From the NCBI RefSeq assembly GCF_002386445.1, contig NZ_DGIR01000016.1, positions 45,549 to 109,548 of the forward strand: 64,000 bases of DNA, written 5' to 3'. This DNA comes from Pseudomonas sp. UBA4617. Lineage in GTDB: Bacteria; Pseudomonadota; Gammaproteobacteria; Pseudomonadales; Pseudomonadaceae. Below are positions 51,295 through 60,089 of the stretch, piece by piece. The position numbers and the translations under genes were made by a program. Under the pieces are notes generated by a model that saw only the letters and a list, made by a program, of their open reading frames with translations, was not told where the DNA came from and searched no databases. Numbering within the stretch: position 1 is the first letter of the stretch; each line of letters opens with the position of its first letter.

Positions 51295-51850
51295 TCACAC
51301 CTCCGTCTGCTCCGCCATCTCCAATGCGTCATCGACCTCGATACCTAGGTATCGCACCGTGCTTTCAAGCTTGGTATGGCCGAGCAGAAGCTGAACTGCT
51401 CTCAGATTTTGTCCTGCGATAGATCAGCGATGCCTTCGTACGTCTCATCGTGTGGGTGCCGTACATGGCTGGATCAAGGCCAATAGCTTTTATCCACGCT
51501 TTGACGATTCGGACGTACTGCCGGGTGGAGAGATGCGCTGAGACGTGTAGCCGGCTTGGAAAAAGACAATCCTCGCTGTGGAGCCGGGCTTCATGTATCC
51601 AGGCCTGTAGGGCCAGCCGCGTTTGCTCTGTAATCTCAAACTGCACGGGCCGCTGGGTTTTCTGCTGCATCACTATCGCTCGAGATGACACGTGTTCCCC
51701 ATGAGCGACATCGCGCACGCGAAGCTTGGTCAGATCACAGGCTCGTAGATGGCTTGTCCTCCATGTGAGGAAGGACAAGGATGGCCAGCTCGACCCAGAG
51801 GTGCTGACCGACTCAACGCGGAGAGTCGTCAAGGACAGCTTCCGACCCAA
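51295..51850 (-). pseudogene. Frameshifted tyrosine recombinase (short, about 200-residue type)
   Basis: In one frame (51850 to about 51430): LRACDLTKLRVRDVAHGEHV, MQQKTQRPVQFEITEQTRLA, ARLHSEDCLFPSRLHVSAHL and MYGTHTMRRTKASLIYRRTK, with the H-x-x-R catalytic block. The frame then shifts; the next frame gives NL-RAVQLLLGHTKLESTVRYLG and ends EMAEQTEV at 51295, including the GHT and catalytic Tyr. A run of four A at about 51413 needs one more A to restore it. The N-terminus is replaced: before LRACDL the sequence no longer looks like this family, and the plus strand there reads DPEVLTDSTRRVVKDSF, perhaps the end of another gene. It was probably the integrase of the cargo itself. Confidence 0.7.
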
Positions 51851-52016
51851 AGCTGCGCTCCGCTAGAGACCTATACCGTGACAGAGGCAACCTGGGCGGT
51901 AGCCAATAGCTAAGGTCAGCAGGCCCTAAAGTCCATATAATTCGGGGCGGATTGTGCCATGTTTACCGCTGTTACACGCTCACGTACAGGCTGAAGCAGC
52001 CTTGGGCATTGAAGTG

Positions 52017-53132
52017 TCAGCCAACCTCATCGCTATCAGCAAAGCGCTCCGCGATAGCCTGGAATTGCTCATGGTTGGCCAGGAAAACGTCGCATATATC
52101 TGGATCGAAATGCTTGGCACGTCCCTGGCGGATAATCTCCAGCGCCTGATCATGGGACATGCCCTGCTTATAAACGCGCCGGCTGATCAGTGCGTCATAC
52201 ACATCCGCCACCGCCATCAGTCTGGCACTGATGGGAATGTCGTCGGCACTCAGCCCTTCGGGATAGCCGGTACCATCCCACTTCTCGTGGTGGCCGTAGG
52301 CGATTTCCTTGGCCAGACGCAGAAACCCCACCGAGGTGCCCAGCTGCTCCTCGGCGTGTCGGATAGCATCGCGTCCCAGCACCGTATGGGTCTTCATCGT
52401 CTCAAACTCCTCCGGTGTGAGACGCCCCGGCTTGAGTAGTATGTGATCGGGTATACCGACCTTGCCGATGTCATGCAGCGGAGCAGACTTAAATAGCAGT
52501 CGGATGCTCTCATCATCAATGAAATTGCGGAACCTCGGGTGTTCGCGCAGCATCTCGGCCAGCAACCTGACGTAGTGCTGGGTTCGTCGGATGTGGTTGC
52601 CCGTCTCATTGTCGCGGGTTTCGGCCAGCGAGGTCATGGCTTGAATGGTCACATCCTGGATAGCCATGACCTCGGCGGTGCGACGCTGCACTTCCTGCTC
52701 AAGATAAGCCTTCTGATCTCGTAAGAAGTCGGCGGCTGCCTTGATATTCAACTGGGTTTCCACCCGCGCCAACATGATCGGCGGGTTGATAGGTTTGGTG
52801 ATGTAGTCCACGGCGCCCATCTGCAATCCGAGGATCTCGTCTTCCATGGTCGCCATGGCGGTGAGGAAGATGATCGGAATATCGGCTGTGCGCGGATCGC
52901 GCTTGAGCTGCCCTGCCACTTCATGACCCGACAGGTCGGGCATCATGATGTCGAGCAGGATCAGATCCGGGCGGGGCTCCTGGGCCGCTGCCTTCAACGC
53001 GCGCTCGCCGTTGATGGCCACCCGCGTACGGTAACGATCCTTGAGCAGCCCATTGATCAATGTGATGTTCTCTGGCGTGTCATCGACAATGAGGATGATA
53101 GGGCCATGGGGGTTGCTCAGGATTTCATTCAT
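52017..53132 (-). CDS. HD-GYP response regulator (putative c-di-GMP phosphodiesterase)
   Basis: 371 residues. A receiver (about 10-130) with ILIVDDTPENITLINGLLKD, phosphoacceptor in LILLDIMMPDLSG (Asp about 62) and YITKPINP is joined by a coiled linker to an HD-GYP domain (about 165-360). The latter has KSAPLHDIGKVGIPDHILLK and GHHEKWDGTGYPEGLSADDI, so both the HD pair and the GYP motif are complete. Such enzymes hydrolyse cyclic di-GMP. The start overlaps the stop of the upstream BvgS-like kinase by four bases, so the two form a kinase-regulator pair. It is intact in a decayed element. Confidence 0.92.
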   Translation of the reverse strand: MNEILSNPHGPIILIVDDTPENITLINGLLKDRYRTRVAINGERALKAAAQEPRPDLILLDIMMPDLSGHEVAGQLKRDPRTADIPIIFLTAMATMEDEILGLQMGAVDYITKPINPPIMLARVETQLNIKAAADFLRDQKAYLEQEVQRRTAEVMAIQDVTIQAMTSLAETRDNETGNHIRRTQHYVRLLAEMLREHPRFRNFIDDESIRLLFKSAPLHDIGKVGIPDHILLKPGRLTPEEFETMKTHTVLGRDAIRHAEEQLGTSVGFLRLAKEIAYGHHEKWDGTGYPEGLSADDIPISARLMAVADVYDALISRRVYKQGMSHDQALEIIRQGRAKHFDPDICDVFLANHEQFQAIAERFADSDEVG

Positions 53133-56100
53133 GATGTTCCCTCCCGCAGCGTTTGCCGTGCGGCCTCGAAGTCAAAGTTGTTCACCTCATTGCACAGCTG
53201 TTCAAAACAATCCTTGCCAAGAACACCCTGCAACGCAGCTGCGTGCTGCTGGACATAATCCGGCGCGACCCCGTCATTGGTCTCCAGCAGCTGCATCAGC
53301 GCTTTGGCATGCTGCGTATCGTCGACGCTCGATACTACCGGTGGATCTACCTGGTCACTGCCCAAGGCTCGACGGATCGCCTGCACGGCCAGCGAAAGCG
53401 CCTCAATCATTTCACTCACCAAGGCGTCCGAATCGGCGTGTGCCTTTATTGCGGTCTCCAGCTTCCCAGCCATGATTTGCAGGCCGCTGAAACCGAGATT
53501 GCCTGCAACACCCTTTACGGCATGGGCTATGCGCTCGGCCGAGGCCCGGTCACCGGCCTGCAGCGCGTTCAGCAACGCCTGCCCTGCCAGCGCCTTTCGC
53601 TCGGCAAATTGCCCCAGCAGCTTGAGGTATAGATGGCGATTGCCCGCCACTCGCCTCAATCCGTCGGCGCTATCGAGCCCCGGGATATCCGGCAGCCAAC
53701 CCTCGCCTGAAGCGGCGCTGGTCGGCTGCTCTACGGCCGACCGAAGTACGACCCAGCGCAGCACCGTGGTGACCAACGCCTGCGGGTCCACGGGTTTGGT
53801 CACATGGTCGACCATGCCCGCCTCGATGCAGCGCTCGCGATCCTCAACCCTGGCATGGGCGGTCATCGCAATCACCGGAAGCTTTGCCCAGTGTGGTTCG
53901 GCGCGAATACGCCGGGTGGTCTCGACACCATCCATCTGCGGCATCTGCACATCCATCAGTACCGCGTCGTATTGCGCAGCGGCAAGCATGGAGAGTGCCT
54001 CGCAGCCATTGCCCGCGACCTCTACCAGGGCACCGGCGGCCTCAAGCAGCTCCCTGGCGATCTGCTGGTTGATTTCGTTGTCCTCTGCGACGAGCAGGCG
54101 CACCCCGGCGAGCACCTGCGCCTGCGCAGAGGGTACGGCTGCCGCCACTACGCCTGTTTGTGGCGCGAAGAGGTTGACCAGTATCTCAACCAGCGAGGAT
54201 TGGTTGACCGGCTTGACCAGAAACGCTCGAACGCCGGCCGCCTGCGCGGCGGCGCGCATTTCATCATGCCCGAATGCACTGACCATGACGGCGTGCAGTG
54301 CAGGACGCAGCGCAAGGGCCCGGCGCGCTGTTTCGATCCCATCCATCGTCGGCATATGCCAGTCCACGAACAGCACAAGGAACGGGTCGTCTGCTGTGGC
54401 ACTGTGCAGGCTTTCCAGGGCAGCCTCGCCGGACGCCACCGCGACCGGCGTAAGCCCCGCTACGCGCAGCATGTCGGAAAGGATCTGACGTGCGGCAGCA
54501 TTGTCATCGACAACCAATGCACGCGCTCCGGCAAGCTCGGCAGGGACGATCTGGCGCTGAGCCTGCAGTTGCGGGCCAAGCCCAAGCCAGACGCTGAAAG
54601 AAAAGGTGCTGCCGTTACCCGGTTCAGAGTCCACCGTAATCGTTCCGCCCATCAGTTCAACGAGGCGCCTGGAGATGGCAAGGCCCAGACCAGTGCCGCC
54701 ATATTGCCGGGTGGTCGAGCTATCGGCTTGGGCAAAGGCCTGAAAGAGTCGCCCGGCCTGCTCGGGCGTCATGCCAATGCCGGTATCGTGAACATGAACC
54801 TGCAGTTGAATTTTGTCCCCGGTGCGGCCCAGGTTGCGGACCACCACCATCACCTGGCCATACGCGGTGAACTTCACCGCGTTGCCTACTAGGTTGAGGA
54901 TGATTTGCCCCAGTCGCAGCGGATCCCCGACCAGTGTGTCGGGCACGTCCGGCGCTCGGTCGAACAATAGTTCGAGCCCTTTGTCGTAGGCCTTTTGCGC
55001 AATCAACGAGGACACGTTGTCGAGCACTGCATCGATCTGAAACGGTACTGTCTCGACGCTGAGCTTGCCGGCCTCGATCTTGGAGAAATCAAGGATGTCG
55101 TTGATGATGCCAAGCAGCGAAGTGCCCGCGTTGTGGATCTTCGAGACATAATCGCGCTGCCGGTGGTCCAGCGATGTCTGAAGCGCGAGGTAGGACATGC
55201 CGATGATCGCATTCATGGGCGTGCGGATTTCGTGGCTCATGTTGGCCAGGAAATCGCTTTTTGCCCGCGTCGCCTCTTCAGCAATCTCCTTCGCTCGCTG
55301 CTGAGCCAGTTCCGCTGCCTTGCGTTCGGTGATGTCGTGAAGCCAAGCAAGCAGCCCTTGCTCACCCTGGATCTGAATAGGCAGGTAAGTGACCAGCATG
55401 GTGCGTTCGTACCCGTGCCGGTCGAGCATCTGCACTTCCTGGCCCTTGGCAATGCCATCGTCCGCGAGGCGCTCGACGATGGCCTGGCGATCCTGCCCGT
55501 TCACGTATAACTGCAGGGCAGCGTCACCGACACCCAGGCCGAACGTTTCACAGAAACGGGGATTGGCGAAGCGGATCACGCCCTGGGTCGAGAAGGCTAT
55601 GTTGATCGGACTGGTATCGAGGATCGCCTGCAGCCGCATGCGTTCTTCACTGAGCGCCACCGCTGCCGCATGGTGTTCCGTGACATCACGCATCCAGCTG
55701 GCGATCAAGACCTCACCGTGGATCGTCACGAATGATGCGCCCACCAGAACCCAGAGGATCGAGCCATCCTTGTGCAGCAGGCGGGTCTCGAAGTTTTCGA
55801 CCTTGCCGTTGCATGTCAGCAGTTCAAGGAAGCGTTCGCGCTCGTCAGGGTCAACATACAAGCTGGTGGTGTTGCGCCCGAGCAGGTCCTCAGCGACATA
55901 ACCGGTCGCCTGCGAAAAGCGTTGGCTGACCTCCCTGACTGCGCCGTTCCGGTCTGCCAGTATCAGACTCGCTGGGCTGGTATCCATGAGCGCTCGGGTG
56001 AACGCCTCACGTTCGGCCAACTCCGCAGCAACGCGCTTGCGCTCGTCCACTTCCCGGTTCAGGCGTCGGTTCCATGCAAGCATGGCGCCAAGTAGCAGCA

Positions 56101-57034
56101 GTACCGCGATAACACCAGGAATTGCCCAGCTCATAACTGCTTTGATATCGAGGCCGTCCTCGCTGAAGGATTCCTCAAACAGCCGATATTCCATCAGCGA
56201 TACGTGATAGTACTGTCGCCAGCTCGCATCGAGTGGCGAATCGATACGATTGCTGGACTTGAAGAACCGCTCCAGCGCGCGCGCAAGATCCGCAGCGTTG
56301 CGCGCAACACCCCAGCCAACGCTGGTCGGTTCGCTGACCGGAAACGCAATGGAGAGACGCTCGGGGTCTTCGCGTGCCCAGCGCAGCGCACTTTCGCTAC
56401 CCAGCACGGTGAAATCCACCTTTGCATCGGCGACCAGTTTCACCGCCTGATCGGTTGTCGCATAGACCAGCTTCACCGGCTGACTGGAGAGAGGGCCGCG
56501 GTTAGCTTCATCGATCCATTGCTCGTAGCCCGTGCCCTTCTGCACTGCCGCTGTCAAGCCACGCAGATCAGCCACCTCATTGCCCAGCGACTGTTTGGAG
56601 CGATGGACGATGACGAGATTGCGAACCTTGTAGTAAGGCACCAGCAGCATCTTCGTTTCGCGCCAGGGTACGATCTGCAGGTCATTTGGATAGAGATCAC
56701 AACTGCCGTCGGCAAGTAGCTTCGGGTCGTAGCTTGCGTCGCGTACGGTTTCACCCCGAGCGTTATGAAACTGCGCATCGAAGCTCGGCAGCTCCGTTAC
56801 CTGTGGGCGCACCGCGAGTGACCGGGCAAACGCCTCGGCATTGGTCCGATAAAAGGAAGCACTCGAGCCAGCGACGCATATGCGCAGGACGCCGCTTTCC
56901 CGAACCTGGGCCAACGTACGCGCTTCCACACATGGGATGGCCAGCGCCAACAAGTTCACCAGCGCAAGCCATATCCTCCAGCGCGCCTTCATGCTCAAAA
57001 AGCAACTGCTGGTAGGTAAATGATCATGAGGCAC
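53129..57034 (-). CDS. BvgS-like hybrid sensor kinase (SBP3-PAS-PAS-HisKA-HATPase-REC-REC-Hpt)
   Basis: 1301 residues. A signal/anchor near the N-terminus (WLALVNLLALAIPCVEA) is followed by a periplasmic solute-binding (SBP_bac_3, Venus-flytrap) domain (about 40-275), one membrane helix (VMSWAIPGVIAVLLLLGAML, about 300), two PAS domains, HisKA with FLANMSHEIRTPMNAIIG, and ATPase motifs NLVGNAVKF, DTGIGMTPE, GGTGLGLAI. Then come receiver 1 (LVVDDNAAARQIL; LFVDWHMPTMDG), receiver 2 (LVAEDNEINQQIA; VLMDVQMPQMDG) and an Hpt domain with IAHAVKGVAGNLG. It senses a small periplasmic ligand and passes phosphate by a four-step relay. A GTG start at 57034 has GAAGGGA upstream; an ATG at 56992 is the alternative. 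The HD-GYP regulator is the likely target. Confidence 0.92.
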   Translation of the reverse strand: MPHDHLPTSSCFLSMKARWRIWLALVNLLALAIPCVEARTLAQVRESGVLRICVAGSSASFYRTNAEAFARSLAVRPQVTELPSFDAQFHNARGETVRDASYDPKLLADGSCDLYPNDLQIVPWRETKMLLVPYYKVRNLVIVHRSKQSLGNEVADLRGLTAAVQKGTGYEQWIDEANRGPLSSQPVKLVYATTDQAVKLVADAKVDFTVLGSESALRWAREDPERLSIAFPVSEPTSVGWGVARNAADLARALERFFKSSNRIDSPLDASWRQYYHVSLMEYRLFEESFSEDGLDIKAVMSWAIPGVIAVLLLLGAMLAWNRRLNREVDERKRVAAELAEREAFTRALMDTSPASLILADRNGAVREVSQRFSQATGYVAEDLLGRNTTSLYVDPDERERFLELLTCNGKVENFETRLLHKDGSILWVLVGASFVTIHGEVLIASWMRDVTEHHAAAVALSEERMRLQAILDTSPINIAFSTQGVIRFANPRFCETFGLGVGDAALQLYVNGQDRQAIVERLADDGIAKGQEVQMLDRHGYERTMLVTYLPIQIQGEQGLLAWLHDITERKAAELAQQRAKEIAEEATRAKSDFLANMSHEIRTPMNAIIGMSYLALQTSLDHRQRDYVSKIHNAGTSLLGIINDILDFSKIEAGKLSVETVPFQIDAVLDNVSSLIAQKAYDKGLELLFDRAPDVPDTLVGDPLRLGQIILNLVGNAVKFTAYGQVMVVVRNLGRTGDKIQLQVHVHDTGIGMTPEQAGRLFQAFAQADSSTTRQYGGTGLGLAISRRLVELMGGTITVDSEPGNGSTFSFSVWLGLGPQLQAQRQIVPAELAGARALVVDDNAAARQILSDMLRVAGLTPVAVASGEAALESLHSATADDPFLVLFVDWHMPTMDGIETARRALALRPALHAVMVSAFGHDEMRAAAQAAGVRAFLVKPVNQSSLVEILVNLFAPQTGVVAAAVPSAQAQVLAGVRLLVAEDNEINQQIARELLEAAGALVEVAGNGCEALSMLAAAQYDAVLMDVQMPQMDGVETTRRIRAEPHWAKLPVIAMTAHARVEDRERCIEAGMVDHVTKPVDPQALVTTVLRWVVLRSAVEQPTSAASGEGWLPDIPGLDSADGLRRVAGNRHLYLKLLGQFAERKALAGQALLNALQAGDRASAERIAHAVKGVAGNLGFSGLQIMAGKLETAIKAHADSDALVSEMIEALSLAVQAIRRALGSDQVDPPVVSSVDDTQHAKALMQLLETNDGVAPDYVQQHAAALQGVLGKDCFEQLCNEVNNFDFEAARQTLREGTS

Positions 57035-57313
57035 ACGACTTATCCCTTCTGAAGGTCCTTTTCACGCGTACTTTGCCGTCCGGCACTTGATCATCAGCGA
57101 GGCCCGTCCAGACAGACTTTCGCAGTGTAGGCAGCCCGGAAAGCAAGCGCCAGCGCCTAAACTGGCTAGCCGTAGCGAACCGGTATATCGAAAGGTTGTC
57201 ATGGATAAAGCGAGTGAGCGTGGGTCCCCGTACGGCTTTCGCCAATGTCCGCAATGGGTCGATATTCTCGACCGGCCGCAATCAGAGCTCACAGTCTAGC
57301 CGCCTCGGCAAAC

Positions 57314-57547
57314 TTAGATTTCCAGCAACTTGCCGCCCACCCGACCAAGAAACTCCTCAAGCCGGCTGCGGCTGTAGGTTTTCAGTTCCTTGCTGGTGAG
57401 CTGGTCGCGGACATGGGCATCAGCGCGCCGCAGGTAGGTCTCGAACTTCTTGACCTCGCCGGCCTTGAGCCACTCAAGCAGCACCGAGTGGCGGCTGACC
57501 TGCTCCAGCAGCTTCTCGTCCGCCGTTTGCTTCGGTTTCGTCGCCAT
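57314..57547 (-). pseudogene. N-terminal stump of a phage head protein
   Basis: 77 codons: ADEKLLEQVSRHSVLLEWLK, then FETYLRRADAHVRDQLTSKE and YSRSRLEEFLGRVGGKLLEI-stop. The pattern of a short helical start ending in RLExLL...L..I matches the N-terminus of head-morphogenesis or minor capsid proteins coded just after the portal in many prophages; the family name is an inference. It should be several hundred residues long, so the gene is cut at about 57313, where cargo begins. Bases 57035-57313 show no gene I recognise and probably contain the junction. Confidence 0.5.
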
Positions 57548-57844
57548 CTTCTCTGTCCAAGTTCACGCCTCCAGCGCCGTGATGGTCGCCGATCAGTTCG
57601 GCCTCTTCGTCATAGGGGGGCTCGGGCAGCTTTCCAGTGATCAGATACGGCAATACGTCTCGGCGCTGATGGTTCCGGCCATGACACTCTTCTGCAGCTC
57701 AGCCAGCACTTGGGCGTCCACCACCGGCATCACAAACTCCGGCTTGACCTTGAATGCGACTTCGTCCGGGTTGTTTGGACCTCGAAACGAAGGGGCTTGA
57801 AAAGCCATTAATTCGCCACCATATCTATAGGGCACATCAAGCAT
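57474..57844 (-). pseudogene. C-terminal remnant of a phage portal-type protein (DUF4055-like), frameshifted
   Basis: One frame reads RGPNNPDEVAFKVKPEFVMP then VDAQVLAELQKSVMAGTISA and ETYC, and runs into a stop. Shifting one base near 57660 restores YLITGKLPEPPYDEEAELIG and DREDGDETEANGG up to a stop at 57474 that overlaps the head-protein start. The phrase TISxETYxxYLxTGKLPE is typical of the C-terminus of DUF4055/portal proteins. The N-terminal 400 or so residues are missing; the break lies near 57810-57844, next to the promoter of the following plus-strand gene. Confidence 0.55.
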
Positions 57845-57855
57845 GGAGCTTCACA

Positions 57856-58077
57856 ATGGCAAAAGTTATGTACCCAGCGCGCCTCATCGCGCACATCCAA
57901 AATTCTTACCCGACCGTAACTACCGCGTACCCGGACGCCATTGGGACGGCGATGTTCACATTCGCGGACAGGTCGATCTGTAACGTTTTCGAGAATGGAA
58001 GCGTAACTTTTCAGGGGAAGGCCAGCCCAATTAGGGCTGAGCTTGAAAAGCAGATTGAAATCCTCAATCGGGGCTAA
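57856..58077 (+). CDS. Small phage-associated hypothetical protein, 73 residues
   Basis: 73 residues: MAKVMYPARLIAHIQNSYPT, then AMFTFADRSICNVFENGSVT and a helical end AELEKQIEILNRG. A ribosome site (GGAG, seven bases upstream) supports the ATG at 57856. It is on the strand opposite to the structural phage genes, as accessory (moron) genes often are. Unknown function. Confidence 0.55.
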   Translation: MAKVMYPARLIAHIQNSYPTVTTAYPDAIGTAMFTFADRSICNVFENGSVTFQGKASPIRAELEKQIEILNRG

Positions 58078-58126
58078 GTAATACCACTAGCGCAAAAAGG
58101 TGCGCCGCACTCACTTGCGGCACACC

Positions 58127-58432
58127 TCACTTGAACCAGCCAGTAGCCTCTACTCCACAGTCACGGCAGTGCACTACGCCGCTGGCTTGGCCAGGCTTGC
58201 GCATGATGAAAAATGTTTCGCTACCGCAGTCGCAGTGGAATGCCTCATCACCTGGCTGCGCGCCGAATGGAAACTTGAACGCTCCGCGATGGGTGCCACA
58301 CTCAGGGCACTCCAATTGTGTGACGCCTACCGGGGCAGCCGCTACCCATTCATGCCGACAGTTTGCGCAAATGCACTCGCCGGAGGCGTGAGGCCCGTCG
58401 CGATCTCGCGGTTTCAGCTCAACCACGTTCAT
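58127..58432 (-). CDS. Phage-associated zinc-ribbon protein
   Basis: 101 residues with two or three zinc-ribbon knuckles: CICANCRHEW, LECPECGTH, HCDCGSE and VHCRDCGVEATGWF. It opens MNVVELKPRDRDGPHASGEC. These are small metal-binding adaptors common in Pseudomonas prophages; role unknown. The ATG overlaps the stop of the frameshifted upstream gene (ATGA), showing that they were once co-translated. Confidence 0.7.
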   Translation of the reverse strand: MNVVELKPRDRDGPHASGECICANCRHEWVAAAPVGVTQLECPECGTHRGAFKFPFGAQPGDEAFHCDCGSETFFIMRKPGQASGVVHCRDCGVEATGWFK

Positions 58433-58620
58433 TCGGTAACCATCTTGTGCGCCTCGGCGTGTGCGTGCCCGTGCAACAGGCCAACCAGCAGCCCCCTGCG
58501 GAAGGCCGACAGACCTGGCGGCATCAATTGCTTTCACCAGGGCAGCATCGAACTCTGCCACCGCATGGACGATATCCATGTTACCGGAAGCTCATGGCGA
58601 ATTCGTGTGACGTTGCTCAT
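58429..58620 (-). pseudogene. Frameshifted small phage protein
   Basis: Three frames must be joined: MSNVTRIRHELPV (from ATG 58620), then MDIVHAVAEFDAALVKAIDA and ARSVGLPQG, then LLVGLLHGHAHAEAHKMVTE-stop at 58429. The first join needs one extra A near 58578, the second one G fewer in a G-run near 58498. The restored product of about 63 residues resembles small prophage proteins upstream of zinc-ribbon genes. Unknown function. Confidence 0.55.
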
Positions 58621-58711
58621 GACTGCTCCCGCGCCGCGTGACGGCGCATCTCTGTGTTGAGGTGCGAGCAGTGTTAGGCTCTGGGCTAATTCGCCATCCA
58701 AGGAAAAGGAA

Positions 58712-58915
58712 ATGAGCTTCGACTGGCACGCTGGACCGATTACCCGCTCTACTCCACTCGACAGGAACTACCGCAACACGCAGAAGGTCCGGCAGTTCCT
58801 GGTGAAGGAATGTGGCAGTGGATTCAAGTTCGATCGCGCCTTCATATTTTGGATTAAGAGTGGCACCCCATCCACCATGGGTGATGTCGCAGATGAGTGG
58901 TTGCGGACGCACTAA
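58712..58915 (+). CDS. DUF6434-like small protein
   Basis: 67 residues: MSFDWHAGPITRSTPLDRNY, then RNTQKVRQFLVKECG and FIFWIKSGTPSTMGDVADEW. This matches a small domain (DUF6434) with the invariant FDWHxGPIT start and MGDxADEW end, found alone or after SAP domains. The ATG has AAGGA six bases upstream. Transcribed against the phage genes, probably an accessory gene. Function unknown. Confidence 0.65.
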   Translation: MSFDWHAGPITRSTPLDRNYRNTQKVRQFLVKECGSGFKFDRAFIFWIKSGTPSTMGDVADEWLRTH

Positions 58916-58949
58916 CCGCCTCAGCGATGCTGCCCGGTTGTGTGGCGCT

Positions 58950-59219
58950 CTAACTCAGCTGGAACACATGGCCGCGCCGGGCGACCGCATACAGGACGAT
59001 CCCCAGCTTGAGGATCACGCCGTACAGGGTGTGCACGTGGCCGTTCATGGTCAGGACGAACGAGCCGAACGCTCCAATGGCCACCAGGTAGAACGCGACA
59101 GCCAGCAGCGGGTGATCCATCGGGCGGATGCGCCGCAGGTAATCACAGGCCGCGATCACAACCAGCACGCAGAGGAAGGCGTTCGCGCCGATCAGTACTG
59201 AAATCAGTGTCGAGCTCAT
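58950..59219 (-). CDS. Holin-like small membrane protein
   Basis: 89 residues with three membrane segments (LISVLIGANAFLCVLVVIAA, LLAVAFYLVAIGAFGSFVL and TLYGVILKLGIVLYAVA) and a short polar end. Size, topology and position beside a second holin-like gene and phage genes suggest a holin or antiholin that opens the inner membrane for lysis. The gene starts 40 bases after the next pseudogene's stop. Role inferred from context. Confidence 0.6.
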   Translation of the reverse strand: MSSTLISVLIGANAFLCVLVVIAACDYLRRIRPMDHPLLAVAFYLVAIGAFGSFVLTMNGHVHTLYGVILKLGIVLYAVARRGHVFQLS

Positions 59220-59259
59220 CAGGTAGCTCCCTTGGCTCCGGACTGACCCACGAGCGACT

Positions 59260-59528
59260 TCAGTGCCGGATGATGTTCATTGCCAGAAGGCCTATCAGAA
59301 AGGCCACGCCGTATTGGGTTTCTCCGCTGGTGCCAAGGTTGAAATAACTAATGGCAAGCGGGGTGCAGAAGACTGCTGAAGCGAAGCCGGTGAAGAAGGC
59401 GGCGACCGCCTGGCCCAGGTGAGGCCCCGCAGGAAGGTCAGCGGAAGGATCGCTCCTGCGAAGCCACCAATGATCACGCCGTACTTCACCAGCAGGACGC
59501 CGGCAGTCGTGCTTGCTGGTTCGGCCAT
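59260..59528 (-). pseudogene. Frameshifted holin-like membrane protein
   Basis: From ATG 59528: MAEPASTTAGVLLVKYGVII, then GGFAGAILPLTFLRGLTW, after which the frame breaks. One base earlier the other frame reads QAVAAFFTGFASAVFCTPLA, then ISYFNLGTSGETQYGVAFLI and GLLAMNIIRH. A missing C in a CC run near 59417 explains the shift. The restored product of about 90 residues has three membrane helices, as in phage holins. Confidence 0.65.
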
Positions 59529-59620
59529 GTGTGGTTCCTAGAAGAAAAGGCCCGGAAGTTCCGAGGCTTAGAATGTTAATCGTACATCCGTTGATCTGAT
59601 CGGAAGACAATTCACCTGAA

Positions 59621-59646
59621 CAAAAAACCGCCCGAAGGCGGCTAGC
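59621..59646 (-). terminator. Rho-independent terminator, minus strand
   Basis: On the minus strand GCTAGCCGCC, loop TTCG, GGCGG and TTTTTTG. It ends transcription coming from the small gene at 59887. Confidence 0.8.
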
Positions 59647-59707
59647 TAGTGATTTATTAGCGCTTTCCAAATTCATCGGGCGCTTCAATCAGCTCAAATG
59701 TTCTACT

Positions 59708-59887
59708 TCACGACTTTCGCGGATCATTTTTGACATCTTTCTCGGCAACCTTGTCGTGCCGACTATAGAGCTCTGCCTTTGAAGCCCGCTCGGTGTTGGC
59801 ACGCTTGCTTCCCTCCGTCCTTGGGCCTTGGGGAGATGTATTTTCGCCAGAACTTCTTTCACCCTGGCTCGATGTTTTATCTGTCAT
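59708..59887 (-). CDS. Small hydrophilic disordered protein, 59 residues
   Basis: 59 residues, very polar: MTDKTSSQGERSSGEN at the start, KRANTERASKAELYSR in the middle and a basic end. AGAGG lies five bases before the ATG, and a terminator follows the stop, so it looks like a complete small gene. It resembles in character the protein at 60090-60326. No known family; probably intrinsically disordered. Confidence 0.5.
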   Translation of the reverse strand: MTDKTSSQGERSSGENTSPQGPRTEGSKRANTERASKAELYSRHDKVAEKDVKNDPRKS

Positions 59888-60089
59888 ATAAACCTCTGAT
59901 GAGCCCGGTTATCCGAGCTCAAATAAATGAATTACTCAGTGAGCGGTCCATCATGGTGTACGCATCTGCCTCCGATCAGTCTCCGATCCTTTATCAAGGC
60001 CTGGCTCGTCATCATCGGGAGTGTAACCCAATGGATCATCAGCCCCGAGGAGAGTGCTTGGAGTACAATATATGCTTGAACGTGCGCCG

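Noticed and set aside
57035..57313. Overlapping frames of 70-85 codons before the sensor kinase
   Set aside because: Frames on both strands have no ribosome site or family pattern; the stretch is better read as promoter plus junction.
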